Assembly (NCBI GenBank): GCA_001786365.1
Contig: MFWK01000016.1
Span: 1-23,048, forward strand
Direction: 5' to 3'
Length of the DNA stretch: 23,048 nt
Source: Candidatus Nomurabacteria bacterium RIFOXYD2_FULL_35_12
GTDB lineage: Bacteria; Patescibacteriota; Minisyncoccia; Phycocordibacterales; UBA9973
Of this stretch, positions 1 to 6,257 are shown in pieces. How positions within the stretch are numbered: position 1 is the stretch's first letter; every line of letters begins with the position of its first letter. The position numbers and the translations under genes were made by a program. Below the pieces are notes generated by a model. It had not been told where the DNA came from, ran no database searches, and was given only the letters and a program-made list of their open reading frames with translations.

Positions 1-84
1 GATTGCGACATATCCAGTACCTTTTGCAGTAATGGATATAATTCCTTCTAATTTATTTAAATGGTTATTTTTTTGGGCTTTCAT
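1..84 (-). CDS. rnr: Probable ribonuclease R, N-terminus only (runs off window)
   Basis: Only the first 28 codons lie in the window, on the minus strand with ATG at 84-82. The translation starts with a short Lys/Asn-rich stretch and then reads EGIISITAKGTGYVAI. This resembles the start of the first cold-shock-like RNA-binding domain of RNase R/VacB 3'-5' exoribonucleases, which have a conserved G-x-(I/V)-x-x-T-x-(K/R)-G-x-G-(Y/F)-V pattern. The frame stays open to the window edge. It is transcribed divergently from rpsP. An extended -10 on the minus strand puts the predicted transcript start one base before the ATG. The family call rests on about 16 residues, so another OB-fold protein is possible. 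Confidence 0.5.
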   Translation of the reverse strand, partial: MKAQKNNHLNKLEGIISITAKGTGYVAI

Positions 85-91
85 TTTGTTA

Positions 92-100
92 AATATAACA
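92..100 (-). promoter_or_regulatory. Extended -10 promoter of the rnr-like gene
   Basis: The minus strand reads TGT followed by TATATT (hexamer at 97-92), an extended -10. No good -35 is visible. The predicted +1 is 85, one base before the ATG at 84, so the mRNA would be essentially leaderless. Confidence 0.35.
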
Positions 101-114
101 CAAATATCCGCATA

Positions 115-142
115 TTGCTTTTAAAATTTTTTATGTTAAGCT
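115..142 (+). promoter_or_regulatory. Candidate rpsP promoter (leaderless)
   Basis: TTGCTT (115-120), a 16-bp spacer, then TGT-TAAGCT (hexamer 137-142). With the last base of the -10 at position -7, +1 falls on 149, the A of the rpsP ATG. The -10 is weak, so this gains most of its support from the same geometry at trmD, rpsB and proS. Confidence 0.35.
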
Positions 143-148
143 AAGACC

Positions 149-469
149 ATGTTAAAAATAAGATTGCAAAGAATAGGCAGAAAGAACGACCCATCTTTTC
201 GGGTAGTTTTGACCGATTCAAAAAATAGCACCAAGAGCGGAAGATTTTTGGAATTACTCGGAACTTATAATCCAAAAGCGATAGACAAGAAAACTAGAGC
301 AAATTTTATCACTGATAGAATAAAGTATTGGATGTCTCAAGGAGCAAAATGTTCTGATACGATGCATAACTTTTTAGTGAATGATAAAGTCATCGAAGGT
401 AAGAAGATAAATGTTTTACCAAAAAAGAAACCAACGCAAAAACGCAAGGAATTAAAAGCAAAGAAGTAA
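149..469 (+). CDS. rpsP: 30S ribosomal protein S16
   Basis: S16 is a small ribosomal subunit protein that binds 16S rRNA early in assembly. The N-terminus MLKIRLQRIGRKNDPSFRVV and the following SGRFLELLGTYNP are hallmark S16 sequence. The 106 residues exceed the usual 80-90 because of a Lys/Arg-rich C-terminal tail (about residues 85-106), which probably contacts rRNA. No Shine-Dalgarno sequence precedes the ATG. A candidate promoter places +1 on the start codon. It is followed by khpA as in many bacteria, but a strong hairpin and an internal promoter separate the two. The start is fixed by the family's conserved first residues. Confidence 0.97.
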   Translation: MLKIRLQRIGRKNDPSFRVVLTDSKNSTKSGRFLELLGTYNPKAIDKKTRANFITDRIKYWMSQGAKCSDTMHNFLVNDKVIEGKKINVLPKKKPTQKRKELKAKK

Positions 470-482
470 GAAAAAAGAGTTG

Positions 483-508
483 ACCCCTCTGCTCGCGAGC
501 AGAGGGGT
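483..508 (+). terminator. Perfect 26-bp palindrome after rpsP
   Basis: ACCCCTCTGCTCG and CGAGCAGAGGGGT form a gapless inverted repeat, an 11-bp stem with a CGCG-type tetraloop. It starts 13 bases after the rpsP stop. No T-tract follows on the plus strand, so it is a weak candidate for a standard intrinsic terminator. It may be an attenuator or an mRNA 3'-end stabiliser. Its last base is the first T of the next promoter's -35. Confidence 0.5.
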
Positions 509-536
509 TGAAAGCTAAAAAATAGTTTTGTATAAT
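508..536 (+). promoter_or_regulatory. Sigma-70 promoter upstream of khpA
   Basis: TTGAAA (508-513), an exact 17-bp spacer, then a perfect TATAAT (531-536). Predicted +1 is near 543, giving a 57-nt leader before khpA. The leader holds a small possible hairpin (GCAGT 547-551 with ACTGC 563-567). Confidence 0.75.
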
Positions 537-599
537 GATACGGTAAGCAGTTACGTCGGAATACTGCACGATTATAAAAGATTAATAATGTAAAATATT

Positions 600-941
600 A
601 TGGAAGAAGCAGACAAGGTGTTTTTGGAGTATGTAGTAAAAGCTCTCGTAGATAATCCGAACGATATAAAAATCGATCGTACTGTCGATGAGATGGGCGT
701 GCTTATCAGTCTAACTGTAAATCCTGCCGATATGGGCAAGATTATCGGAAGAATGGGAAATACAGCAAAAGCTATTCGTACTTTACTCCGAATTATCGGT
801 ATGAAAAACAATGCTCGCGTAAATTTGAAAATTAACGAGCCGGAAGGAAGCACAAGACCAGAGAGAGTGGAAAGACCACAGAGCGCTCCTACGACATTGA
901 AGACCGTAGATCAAGCAATGGAAGATTTGAAAGGAATATAA
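600..941 (+). CDS. khpA: KH-domain RNA-binding protein KhpA
   Basis: This is a single-domain type II KH protein of the KhpA/YlqC family, which binds RNA, often as a heterodimer with KhpB/Jag. The KH nucleotide-binding loop GxxG is visible in GKIIGRMGNTAKAIR (about residues 46-60), followed by the expected helix and a final strand ending near residue 80. At 113 residues it is longer than the usual 75-80; the Pro/Arg/Thr-rich extension (about 80-113) looks unstructured. The rpsP-khpA order is conserved in bacteria, but rimM, which often follows, is absent here. No Shine-Dalgarno sequence is seen before the ATG. Confidence 0.9.
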   Translation: MEEADKVFLEYVVKALVDNPNDIKIDRTVDEMGVLISLTVNPADMGKIIGRMGNTAKAIRTLLRIIGMKNNARVNLKINEPEGSTRPERVERPQSAPTTLKTVDQAMEDLKGI

Positions 942-947
942 ATAAAA

Positions 948-987
948 CATACTAAAAAACACCCCAAAAGGGGTGTTTTTTAGTATG
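948..987 (+). terminator. Bidirectional intrinsic terminator after khpA
   Basis: An 18-bp perfect stem (948-965 with 970-987) and an AAAA loop, with six A on the left arm and six T on the right. It is seven bases after the khpA stop and would terminate on either strand. Confidence 0.92.
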
Positions 988-1040
988 CTGTCTATTGCAT
1001 ATTTTTAATGTTATTATTTATTAGGAAAGGAGACCGTACT

Positions 1041-1394
1041 ATGATAATTAGCACAAGTTATAATGTGACTTCGAGTAGTTTTGTTGTTTGCATTTTTGGT
1101 ATCAGAGATGCGGGCTTCAGAAAAGAATTACTTGAAAAGCTTGCGCGTAATCTCAAGAAGGAGAATGCTCTTGATTGGGAAGAACTTGCAAGCATAAAGT
1201 ATCAATTGACTGAAGACGAGGACAAGATGCTCTGGGTCCTGGATTGGAGCCTCTATGTCCAGAATGGATTGAGGGGCAAATCTTCTGTTCGTGAAGAGTT
1301 TAGTGATGCGCGTGGTTACCATATAGTCATCGAGTTCAAAGAGTCGAAGATGGAACGTCTGCGCACATGGGCGAGAAGGAAGTTGGGAAGGTGA
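1041..1394 (+). CDS. Hypothetical protein with strong Shine-Dalgarno
   Basis: I do not recognise this 117-residue protein. It starts MIISTSYNVTSSSFVVCIFG, continues with a charged segment rich in Leu, Lys, Glu and Trp, and ends in a basic helix (RLRTWARRKLGR). No signal peptide or membrane segment is seen. The frame opens at 1008, but ATG 1041 is preceded by AAAGGAG eight bases upstream, the best Shine-Dalgarno in the window, so 1041 is chosen. It stands alone between the khpA terminator and a double hairpin, as a self-contained cassette. By eye its G+C is higher than that of its neighbours, especially in the second half, which hints at transfer. A 109-aa open frame on the other strand overlaps it but has no comparable start signal. 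Confidence 0.65.
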   Translation: MIISTSYNVTSSSFVVCIFGIRDAGFRKELLEKLARNLKKENALDWEELASIKYQLTEDEDKMLWVLDWSLYVQNGLRGKSSVREEFSDARGYHIVIEFKESKMERLRTWARRKLGR

Positions 1395-1398
1395 TTTT

Positions 1399-1429
1399 GA
1401 GCGGAGGTCCATCTCACGGGCCTCCGCTC
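1399..1429 (+). terminator. GC-rich hairpin after the hypothetical gene
   Basis: GAGCGGAGGTCC (1399-1410) pairs with 1418-1429 (one G-U) around a 7-nt loop, four bases after the stop codon. No T-tract follows directly. It may act together with the next hairpin. Confidence 0.5.
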
Positions 1430-1453
1430 TGGAGAAAATCGTGAGAAAAAACT

Positions 1454-1482
1454 CCACTGGAAAACCCAGTGGTTTTCTATTT
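1454..1482 (+). terminator. Intrinsic terminator upstream of trmD
   Basis: CCACTGG (1454-1460) pairs with CCAGTGG (1466-1472) around AAAAC and is followed by TTTTCTATTT. It ends transcription just before the trmD promoter. Confidence 0.75.
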
Positions 1483-1494
1483 ATATAGAGAGTA

Positions 1495-1503
1495 TGCTAT
1501 AAA
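1495..1503 (+). promoter_or_regulatory. Extended -10 promoter of trmD (leaderless)
   Basis: TGC followed by TATAAA (1498-1503) is an extended -10. The -35 region (TTCTAT, 1475-1480) is poor, as is usual with extended -10 sites. Predicted +1 is 1510, the A of the trmD ATG. Confidence 0.5.
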
Positions 1504-1509
1504 TAATTT

Positions 1510-2160
1510 ATGCGTTTTCATATTATTACAATTTTTCCGGAGATGTTTGACTCTTATTTAAAAGAGTCTATTTTAGGGCGGGCGATAGAAAACAAGCTTG
1601 TCTCTGTTAAATTCTATAATCCGATGAGTTTTTGCAAGCCAAAAGAGCGAGTGGATGGCAGGCCTTATGGTGGAGGTCCAGGAATGGTTTTGAGGCCAGA
1701 GTTGTTTTTGAAAGCATTTCAAATCGCCTCATCGGCGATCCGCCGTAGAGGCGGAAAGAAAACGAAAATTATTTTATTTTCTACTTCCGGAAAAAAGTTT
1801 GATACATCTTATGCAAAAATATCTGCAAAAAAATACACGGATGTTATTTTAATTTCTGGACGTTATGAGGGCATAGATGCGCGAGTTCAGAAAATTTTGA
1901 AAGCAGAAGAGATTTCAATAGGGGATTATGTGTTGACCGGAGGCGAACTTCCGGCAATGGTTTTGATAGATTCTATTTCCAGGCAAATTCCGGGAGTTTT
2001 GGGTAGATATGAATCATTGGAAGAAGAAAGAGTCTCTAGTAGTGAAGTCTACACTCGCCCGGAAGTTTTAAAATATAAAAATAAAAACTATCGCGTTCCG
2101 AAAGTTTTACTTTCTGGAAATCATAAGCTTATAGATGAATGGAAAAAGAAAGAACTATAA
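1510..2160 (+). CDS. trmD: tRNA (guanine37-N1)-methyltransferase TrmD
   Basis: TrmD is a SPOUT methyltransferase that transfers a methyl group from S-adenosylmethionine to N1 of G37 next to the anticodon, preventing +1 frameshifts. Diagnostic motifs are GRPYGGGPGMVLRPE (about residues 50-64), SGRYEGIDARV, and the trefoil-knot cofactor loop EISIGDYVLTGGELPAM. The 216 residues are shorter than the about 250 of E. coli because the C-terminal domain ends soon after LLSGNHKLIDEW. A double palindrome (1723-1755) is inserted in frame in the variable segment between the first motif and the next strand, adding about 11 residues (IASSAIRRRGG). The gene ends tail-to-tail with the MazF-like toxin, overlapping it by 6 bp. 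A diverged copy of its last 19 shared codons lies at 2814-2870. Confidence 0.97.
   Translation: MRFHIITIFPEMFDSYLKESILGRAIENKLVSVKFYNPMSFCKPKERVDGRPYGGGPGMVLRPELFLKAFQIASSAIRRRGGKKTKIILFSTSGKKFDTSYAKISAKKYTDVILISGRYEGIDARVQKILKAEEISIGDYVLTGGELPAMVLIDSISRQIPGVLGRYESLEEERVSSSEVYTRPEVLKYKNKNYRVPKVLLSGNHKLIDEWKKKEL
1723..1755 (+). repeat. In-frame double palindrome inside trmD
   Basis: Two back-to-back hairpins: ATCGCC-tcatc-GGCGAT (1723-1739), then TCCGCC-gtaga-GGCGGA (1739-1755). They are much more GC-rich than the surrounding gene and are read in frame. The same two-hairpin layout occurs twice in dnaG. Confidence 0.7.
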
Positions 2161-2508
2161 TCTAAAATAAATTTTTAAAACATTCCGTACCTTATTCATA
2201 GTTTGAATATCTAATTCTCCAATTTGTCCAAGAACTACAGCTTTATCTAGGGTGGCGATTTTTGTTACTTTAATGACTGATTTTAATTTTAATCCTGTTT
2301 TTTTAAAATTCTTATCTTTTGAATCAATTAAAATATCAAATTTATGAATTTTATTTTGCAAATTATAAGCAACAATTGAAGAAATAAAACAAACGGTGAT
2401 ATCATCACCTTCGTTTTGTACTCCAAGTACTAGTGCTGGACGAACTTTATTATCGGAAAGATCTGTAAATGGAAATGGTGTCAGAATTATGTGTCCGATT
2501 TTATGCAT
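2155..2508 (-). CDS. MazF/PemK-family toxin (putative mRNA interferase)
   Basis: This 117-residue protein has the PemK/MazF signature. The N-terminal strand is GHIILTPFPFTDLSDNKVRPALVLG (about residues 5-29, with the conserved R-P-A-L-V). A central TVCFISS segment follows, and the C-terminal block TGLKLKSVIKVTKIATLDKAVV (about 71-92) is the usual Thr/Ser-containing loop and 'kIaTLdk' helix. Family members cut mRNA or tRNA at short sequences. Its ATG overlaps the last 8 bases of the antitoxin gene, as expected for a translationally coupled TA pair. It converges with trmD with a 6-bp overlap of the ends. No family hallmark is obviously lost, so it is likely functional. Confidence 0.9.
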   Translation of the reverse strand: MHKIGHIILTPFPFTDLSDNKVRPALVLGVQNEGDDITVCFISSIVAYNLQNKIHKFDILIDSKDKNFKKTGLKLKSVIKVTKIATLDKAVVLGQIGELDIQTMNKVRNVLKIYFRL

Positions 2509-2758
2509 ATTTACGCTTGATATCTTTTGTGGAATAAATTTCAGGTTCGTTTGTTAGAAAATCAAAGCTTTTTGAGTACGCGTTGATATTTGTTATTTCG
2601 GAGAATTTTCCATTCCAAAAAGTCGGGAAGGGGATAAGCACTACTTCTGGAATATTCCTACGTCCAATAACGATAGATTTACGACTGGTAGATACAATAT
2701 TTACTAGATCGCTCATTTTCTCTCGAGCTTCTGTTGTGGACAATGTTTTTATATTCAT
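2501..2758 (-). CDS. Phd/YefM-family antitoxin
   Basis: This 85-residue protein starts MNIKTLSTTEAREKMSDLV and continues with RKSIVIGRRNIPEVVLIPF. This is the Phd/YefM DNA-binding N-terminus: a first strand, the 'aR..ls.lv..v' helices, and the strand pair 'i.i.r.g.p.vvLvp'. The C-terminal part is charged and would wrap the toxin. The frame is open further upstream, and ATG 2764 and TTG 2782 are alternatives. ATG 2758 is preferred because the promoter (-10 at 2765-2770) predicts +1 exactly there. It overlaps the toxin by 8 bp. A 17-bp palindrome over the -10 is a likely autoregulatory operator. Confidence 0.85.
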   Translation of the reverse strand: MNIKTLSTTEAREKMSDLVNIVSTSRKSIVIGRRNIPEVVLIPFPTFWNGKFSEITNINAYSKSFDFLTNEPEIYSTKDIKRKYA

Positions 2759-2764
2759 AGCCAT

Positions 2765-2793
2765 ATTGTACAAAATGTACAAATTAAAAGCAA
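2765..2793 (-). promoter_or_regulatory. TA promoter with palindromic operator
   Basis: On the minus strand TTGCTT (2793-2788), a 17-bp spacer and TACAAT (2770-2765). The perfect palindrome TTGTACA-aaa-TGTACAA (2766-2782) covers the -10 and most of the spacer. This fits repression by the antitoxin or the TA complex. Predicted +1 is 2758, an ATG. Confidence 0.7.
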
Positions 2794-2813
2794 ATCCATA
2801 CTCGGGGATAAGT

Positions 2814-2903
2814 TATCGCGTTCCAAAAGTTCTTCTTTCCGGAAATCATAAGCTTATTGATGAGTGGAAGGGTACGGTTGACAAAAATGGCGGAATAGAG
2901 TAG
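2814..2903 (+). pseudogene. Remnant second copy of the 3' end of trmD
   Basis: Bases 2814-2870 align to 2089-2145 of trmD and encode the same peptide, YRVPKVLLSGNHKLIDEWK. Of 57 aligned bases, 7 differ and all are silent (CCG/CCA, TTA/CTT, TCT/TCC, ATA/ATT, GAA/GAG, AAA/AAG). Upstream of the Tyr codon similarity stops abruptly. Downstream the frame reads GTVDKNGGIE and stops at 2903. There is no start codon of its own, so it is a fragment and not a gene. It lies just beyond the TA module, so the TA pair is bracketed by two trmD ends. The rpoB promoter overlaps its tail. Confidence 0.85.
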
Positions 2904-2906
2904 TCT
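2878..2906 (+). promoter_or_regulatory. Probable rpoBC promoter
   Basis: Consensus TTGACA (2878-2883), a 17-bp spacer and TAGTCT (2901-2906). It gives an mRNA leader of about 160 nt before rpoB. The leader begins with a possible long-range stem (TATCTGA 2906-2912 with TCAGATA 2947-2953). I see no ribosomal-protein or riboswitch signature in 2907-3074. Confidence 0.6.
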
Positions 2907-3074
2907 ATCTGAGATTCATTGATTGAGTATCGGATGGAATCCTGTGTCAGATAAGTGTTTAATTATAAGGGTTTTAACTTAATCATATCTAAATATCTCT
3001 ATAAGAAGCTAAAAGAAAGCATTTTTCGTCTGTTTTCTTTTTGCATTTTGTAGTTTTATTTGGAAAAAATAAAT

Positions 3075-6000
3075 ATGCATACGATAAGTAAGCATCCGAA
3101 GAAATATTTCTCAAGGTACAAGAAACCCTTGGTAAAATTTCCAAATTTAATCGAAGCTCAGGTAAAAAGTTTTAAGTGGTTGATAGAACAAGGAATTGGA
3201 GAAGTGTTCAAGGAATTTTCTCCAATCGTAGACTATTCCGGTAAAAAGTTTCAGTTGGAATTCACTTCTTTCTCTTTAGGTGAATCAAAAACTGATGAAA
3301 ATAATTCTAAAATAAATAAGCTCTCTTACCAAGGGCTTTTGAAAGCGCGAGTAAAGTTGACGAACAAAATTTTAGGAACAGTAAAGGAACAAGAAATATT
3401 TATGTCGGAGCTTCCTTTGATGACTAATCATGGAACTTTTATTATCAATGGAGTAGAACGCGTAATCGTGCCACAGCTCGCCAGAAGTTTTGGAGTTTTC
3501 TTTACAGAATCTGAAAGTAAAGGTAATAGATATTTCGGCGCTAAAATTATTCCGGCTCGCGGAGTTTGGATTGAAATAGAATCCGAATCAGACGGAGCAA
3601 TATACATAAGAATAGATAAAAAGAGAAAATTCCCTGCGACAGCACTACTCCGAGCGATGGGTTACGGCACTAATGAGGCTATTTTAAAGGCTTTTTCCGC
3701 AAATCCTATTTTTGAGAAAACTATAAAAGAATGTTTAGAAAAAGACGGAGTAAAAAGTCTAAATGATTCTTATATTGAGATTTACAAGCGTCTTCGAGAC
3801 GGTGATATGGCTACAGCTGATAACGCAAAAGAATTTATTGATTCTTTATTTACTCCTGAACGATACGACCTTTCTCCAGTTGGACGTTTTAGATTCAATC
3901 AACGTTTCGGAAAGGGAATGGATGATGCATCTTTGGCTCGTCGTACTATTTCCAAAGAAGACTTGGCGACAGTGATTATAAATATAATAACTTTGAATAA
4001 TGACCCTGAATCAAAGAGCGATGATATAGACCACCTAGGTCAGAGACGAGTTAGGTTTGTCGGAGAAATACTCCAACAGAAAGTTCGCACCGGTATGATG
4101 CAAATCAAGAGAAACATTCAAGACAGAATGTCTATTATTGATGTTGATACAGCTATGCCTATAGCTATCATCAACCAACGCCCACTTCAAGCTCGTATAA
4201 AAGAATTTTTCACGACAAACCAGCTTTCTCAATTCATGTCGCAAGAAAACGTCCTTTATGAAATAGAACATTTACGAACACTTTCTGCTCTTGGTCCCGG
4301 TGGGCTCACTCGTGAGCGCGCAGGACTAGAAGTTCGTGACGTGCACCCTTCTCACTACGGAAGAGTTTGTCCTATTCATACTCCTGAAGGTCCAAACATC
4401 GGACTTATTTTACACCTCTCTACTTATGCAAAAATAAATGATTTCGGAATTATTGAAACTCCATATATCAAAGTTAAAAATGGAAAATTAACTGATGAAG
4501 TTGTTTACTTGAACGCACTAGAGGAAGAAAAATACAACATTGCGCATGCCGGAATTCCTTATGATGAAAATGGAAATATTACAGAAGAAAAGGTAGAAGC
4601 CAGAATCAAGACAGAGCCGGGTTCGATTTCCAGAGAGGAAGTTAACTTTATTGATGTCTCTCCAAACCAAGCTTTCTCTATTGCGACTTCTATGATTCCA
4701 TTCTTGGAACATAACAATGCAAACCGCGCACTCATGGGTAGCAATATGCAGAAACAAGCTGTGCCTTGCGTTCTTCCTGAAGCTCCATTAGTTGCTACCG
4801 GTATTGAAGAATTAGCAGCTAGAGATGGGGGGCGATTGATTATAGCTGAAGCTGATGGAGTCGTCTCTTATTTGGATGCAAAAAAGATAACTGTAAAAGG
4901 AAAAAGCGAAAAAACTTATAATCTCGTAAACTTTATGAGGAATAACAACTTTGCCGTGTTCCATCAGCGACCACTCGTAAATGTTGGAGATAAAATAAAG
5001 AAAGGAGATGTCTTGGCAGATACTAGTAGCACAGTGGGTGGACAAATTTCTTTGGGTCAGAATATTTTTGTGGCCTTTTTGTCTTGGTCAGGATCAACTT
5101 ATGAAGACGCGATTATAGTTTCTGAGCGTTTGGTAAAAAAGAGTAAATTTACATCAGTTTATGTCGAAGAATTTACTTGTGTCGTTCGTGATACAAAACT
5201 CGGACCCGAAATCACAACTCGTGATATACCAAATGTCGGAGAACTTAAATTAAAAGATTTGGATGAAGACGGTATTGTTCGCATAGGAGCAGAAGTTAGA
5301 GAAAACGATATTTTAGTTGGTAAAATTACTCCAAAAGGTGAGACAGAACTAACTCCCGAAGAGCGATTATTGCGTTCTATATTTGCGGAAAAAGCACGAG
5401 ATGTAAAAGACACATCATTACGTGTAGAACACGGCAAACGTGGACGTATCATTGGTGTAAAGATTTTCTCACGAGATCTCGGTCACACTCTCGAAGCTGG
5501 AATTATAAAGAAAATTGTTATTGAAGTTGCTCAAATTAGAAATATTTCAGTTGGAGACAAACTTTCAGGTCGACACGGAAACAAAGGAGTTATTTCTACC
5601 ATTTTACCAGAAGAAGATATGCCTTATATGGCAGACGGTACACCAGTTGATATCATACTTTCTCCACTCGGTGTTCCTTCTCGTATGAACTTGGGACAAA
5701 TATTGGAAATGCATTTGGGTATGGCAGCAAACAGTTTGAATTATCAAGCTATCGTTCCACCATTCTTGGGCGCAAAGCATGAAGAAATTAGTGATGAATT
5801 AGAAAAAGCTGGATTGCCAAGAAATGGAAAATTGAAACTTTTTGATGGACGAACTGGAGAAGCTTTTGATCAAGACGTGGCTGTGGGATATATGTATATG
5901 CTCAAACTTCACCACATGGTGGAAGACAAGATTCATATGCGTTCAATCGGGCCTTACTCACTCATCACTCAGCAACCTTTAGGCGGTAAAGCTCAAGGTG

Positions 6001-6239
6001 GAGGACAAAGATTCGGAGAAATGGAAGTCTGGGCACTCGAAGGTTATGGCGCAGCTTATACACTCCGTGAAATGCTTACTATCAAGTCGGATGACATTTT
6101 GGGCCGATCAGCGACTTTTGATTCTATTATCAAAAACGAGAATATTCGACCACCAAATTCTCCAGCATCATTCAACGTGCTCTTAAATTATTTGCGAGGG
6201 CTTGCATTAGATGTGAATTTAAAGAAAAATGACGAATAA
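3075..6239 (+). CDS. rpoB: DNA-directed RNA polymerase subunit beta
   Basis: This is the large catalytic subunit of RNA polymerase. Unmistakable blocks include SALGPGGLTRERAGLEVRDV with HPSHYGRVCPIHTPEGPNIG (rifampicin region and fork loop), GSNMQKQAVPC, the SGRHGNKGVIS lysine motif, DIILSPLGVPSRMNLGQ, and the C-terminal GGQRFGEMEVWALEGYGAA block that packs on beta'. The length of 1054 residues (1059 if started at TTG 3060) is compact compared with about 1340 in E. coli, reflecting loss of lineage-specific insertions. ATG 3075 is preferred because no Shine-Dalgarno supports the TTG. In the rifampicin cluster, positions equivalent to E. coli D516 and R529 are Ser and Thr. rpoC follows 18 bp later. 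Confidence 0.97.
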   Translation: MHTISKHPKKYFSRYKKPLVKFPNLIEAQVKSFKWLIEQGIGEVFKEFSPIVDYSGKKFQLEFTSFSLGESKTDENNSKINKLSYQGLLKARVKLTNKILGTVKEQEIFMSELPLMTNHGTFIINGVERVIVPQLARSFGVFFTESESKGNRYFGAKIIPARGVWIEIESESDGAIYIRIDKKRKFPATALLRAMGYGTNEAILKAFSANPIFEKTIKECLEKDGVKSLNDSYIEIYKRLRDGDMATADNAKEFIDSLFTPERYDLSPVGRFRFNQRFGKGMDDASLARRTISKEDLATVIINIITLNNDPESKSDDIDHLGQRRVRFVGEILQQKVRTGMMQIKRNIQDRMSIIDVDTAMPIAIINQRPLQARIKEFFTTNQLSQFMSQENVLYEIEHLRTLSALGPGGLTRERAGLEVRDVHPSHYGRVCPIHTPEGPNIGLILHLSTYAKINDFGIIETPYIKVKNGKLTDEVVYLNALEEEKYNIAHAGIPYDENGNITEEKVEARIKTEPGSISREEVNFIDVSPNQAFSIATSMIPFLEHNNANRALMGSNMQKQAVPCVLPEAPLVATGIEELAARDGGRLIIAEADGVVSYLDAKKITVKGKSEKTYNLVNFMRNNNFAVFHQRPLVNVGDKIKKGDVLADTSSTVGGQISLGQNIFVAFLSWSGSTYEDAIIVSERLVKKSKFTSVYVEEFTCVVRDTKLGPEITTRDIPNVGELKLKDLDEDGIVRIGAEVRENDILVGKITPKGETELTPEERLLRSIFAEKARDVKDTSLRVEHGKRGRIIGVKIFSRDLGHTLEAGIIKKIVIEVAQIRNISVGDKLSGRHGNKGVISTILPEEDMPYMADGTPVDIILSPLGVPSRMNLGQILEMHLGMAANSLNYQAIVPPFLGAKHEEISDELEKAGLPRNGKLKLFDGRTGEAFDQDVAVGYMYMLKLHHMVEDKIHMRSIGPYSLITQQPLGGKAQGGGQRFGEMEVWALEGYGAAYTLREMLTIKSDDILGRSATFDSIIKNENIRPPNSPASFNVLLNYLRGLALDVNLKKNDE

Positions 6240-6257
6240 AATAAATATAAAAAACAT

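Noticed and set aside
1128..1457. A 109-aa open frame on the minus strand overlapping the unknown gene at 1041
   Set aside because: It has no start signal, runs through both hairpins, and the plus-strand frame has a strong Shine-Dalgarno and fits between terminators.
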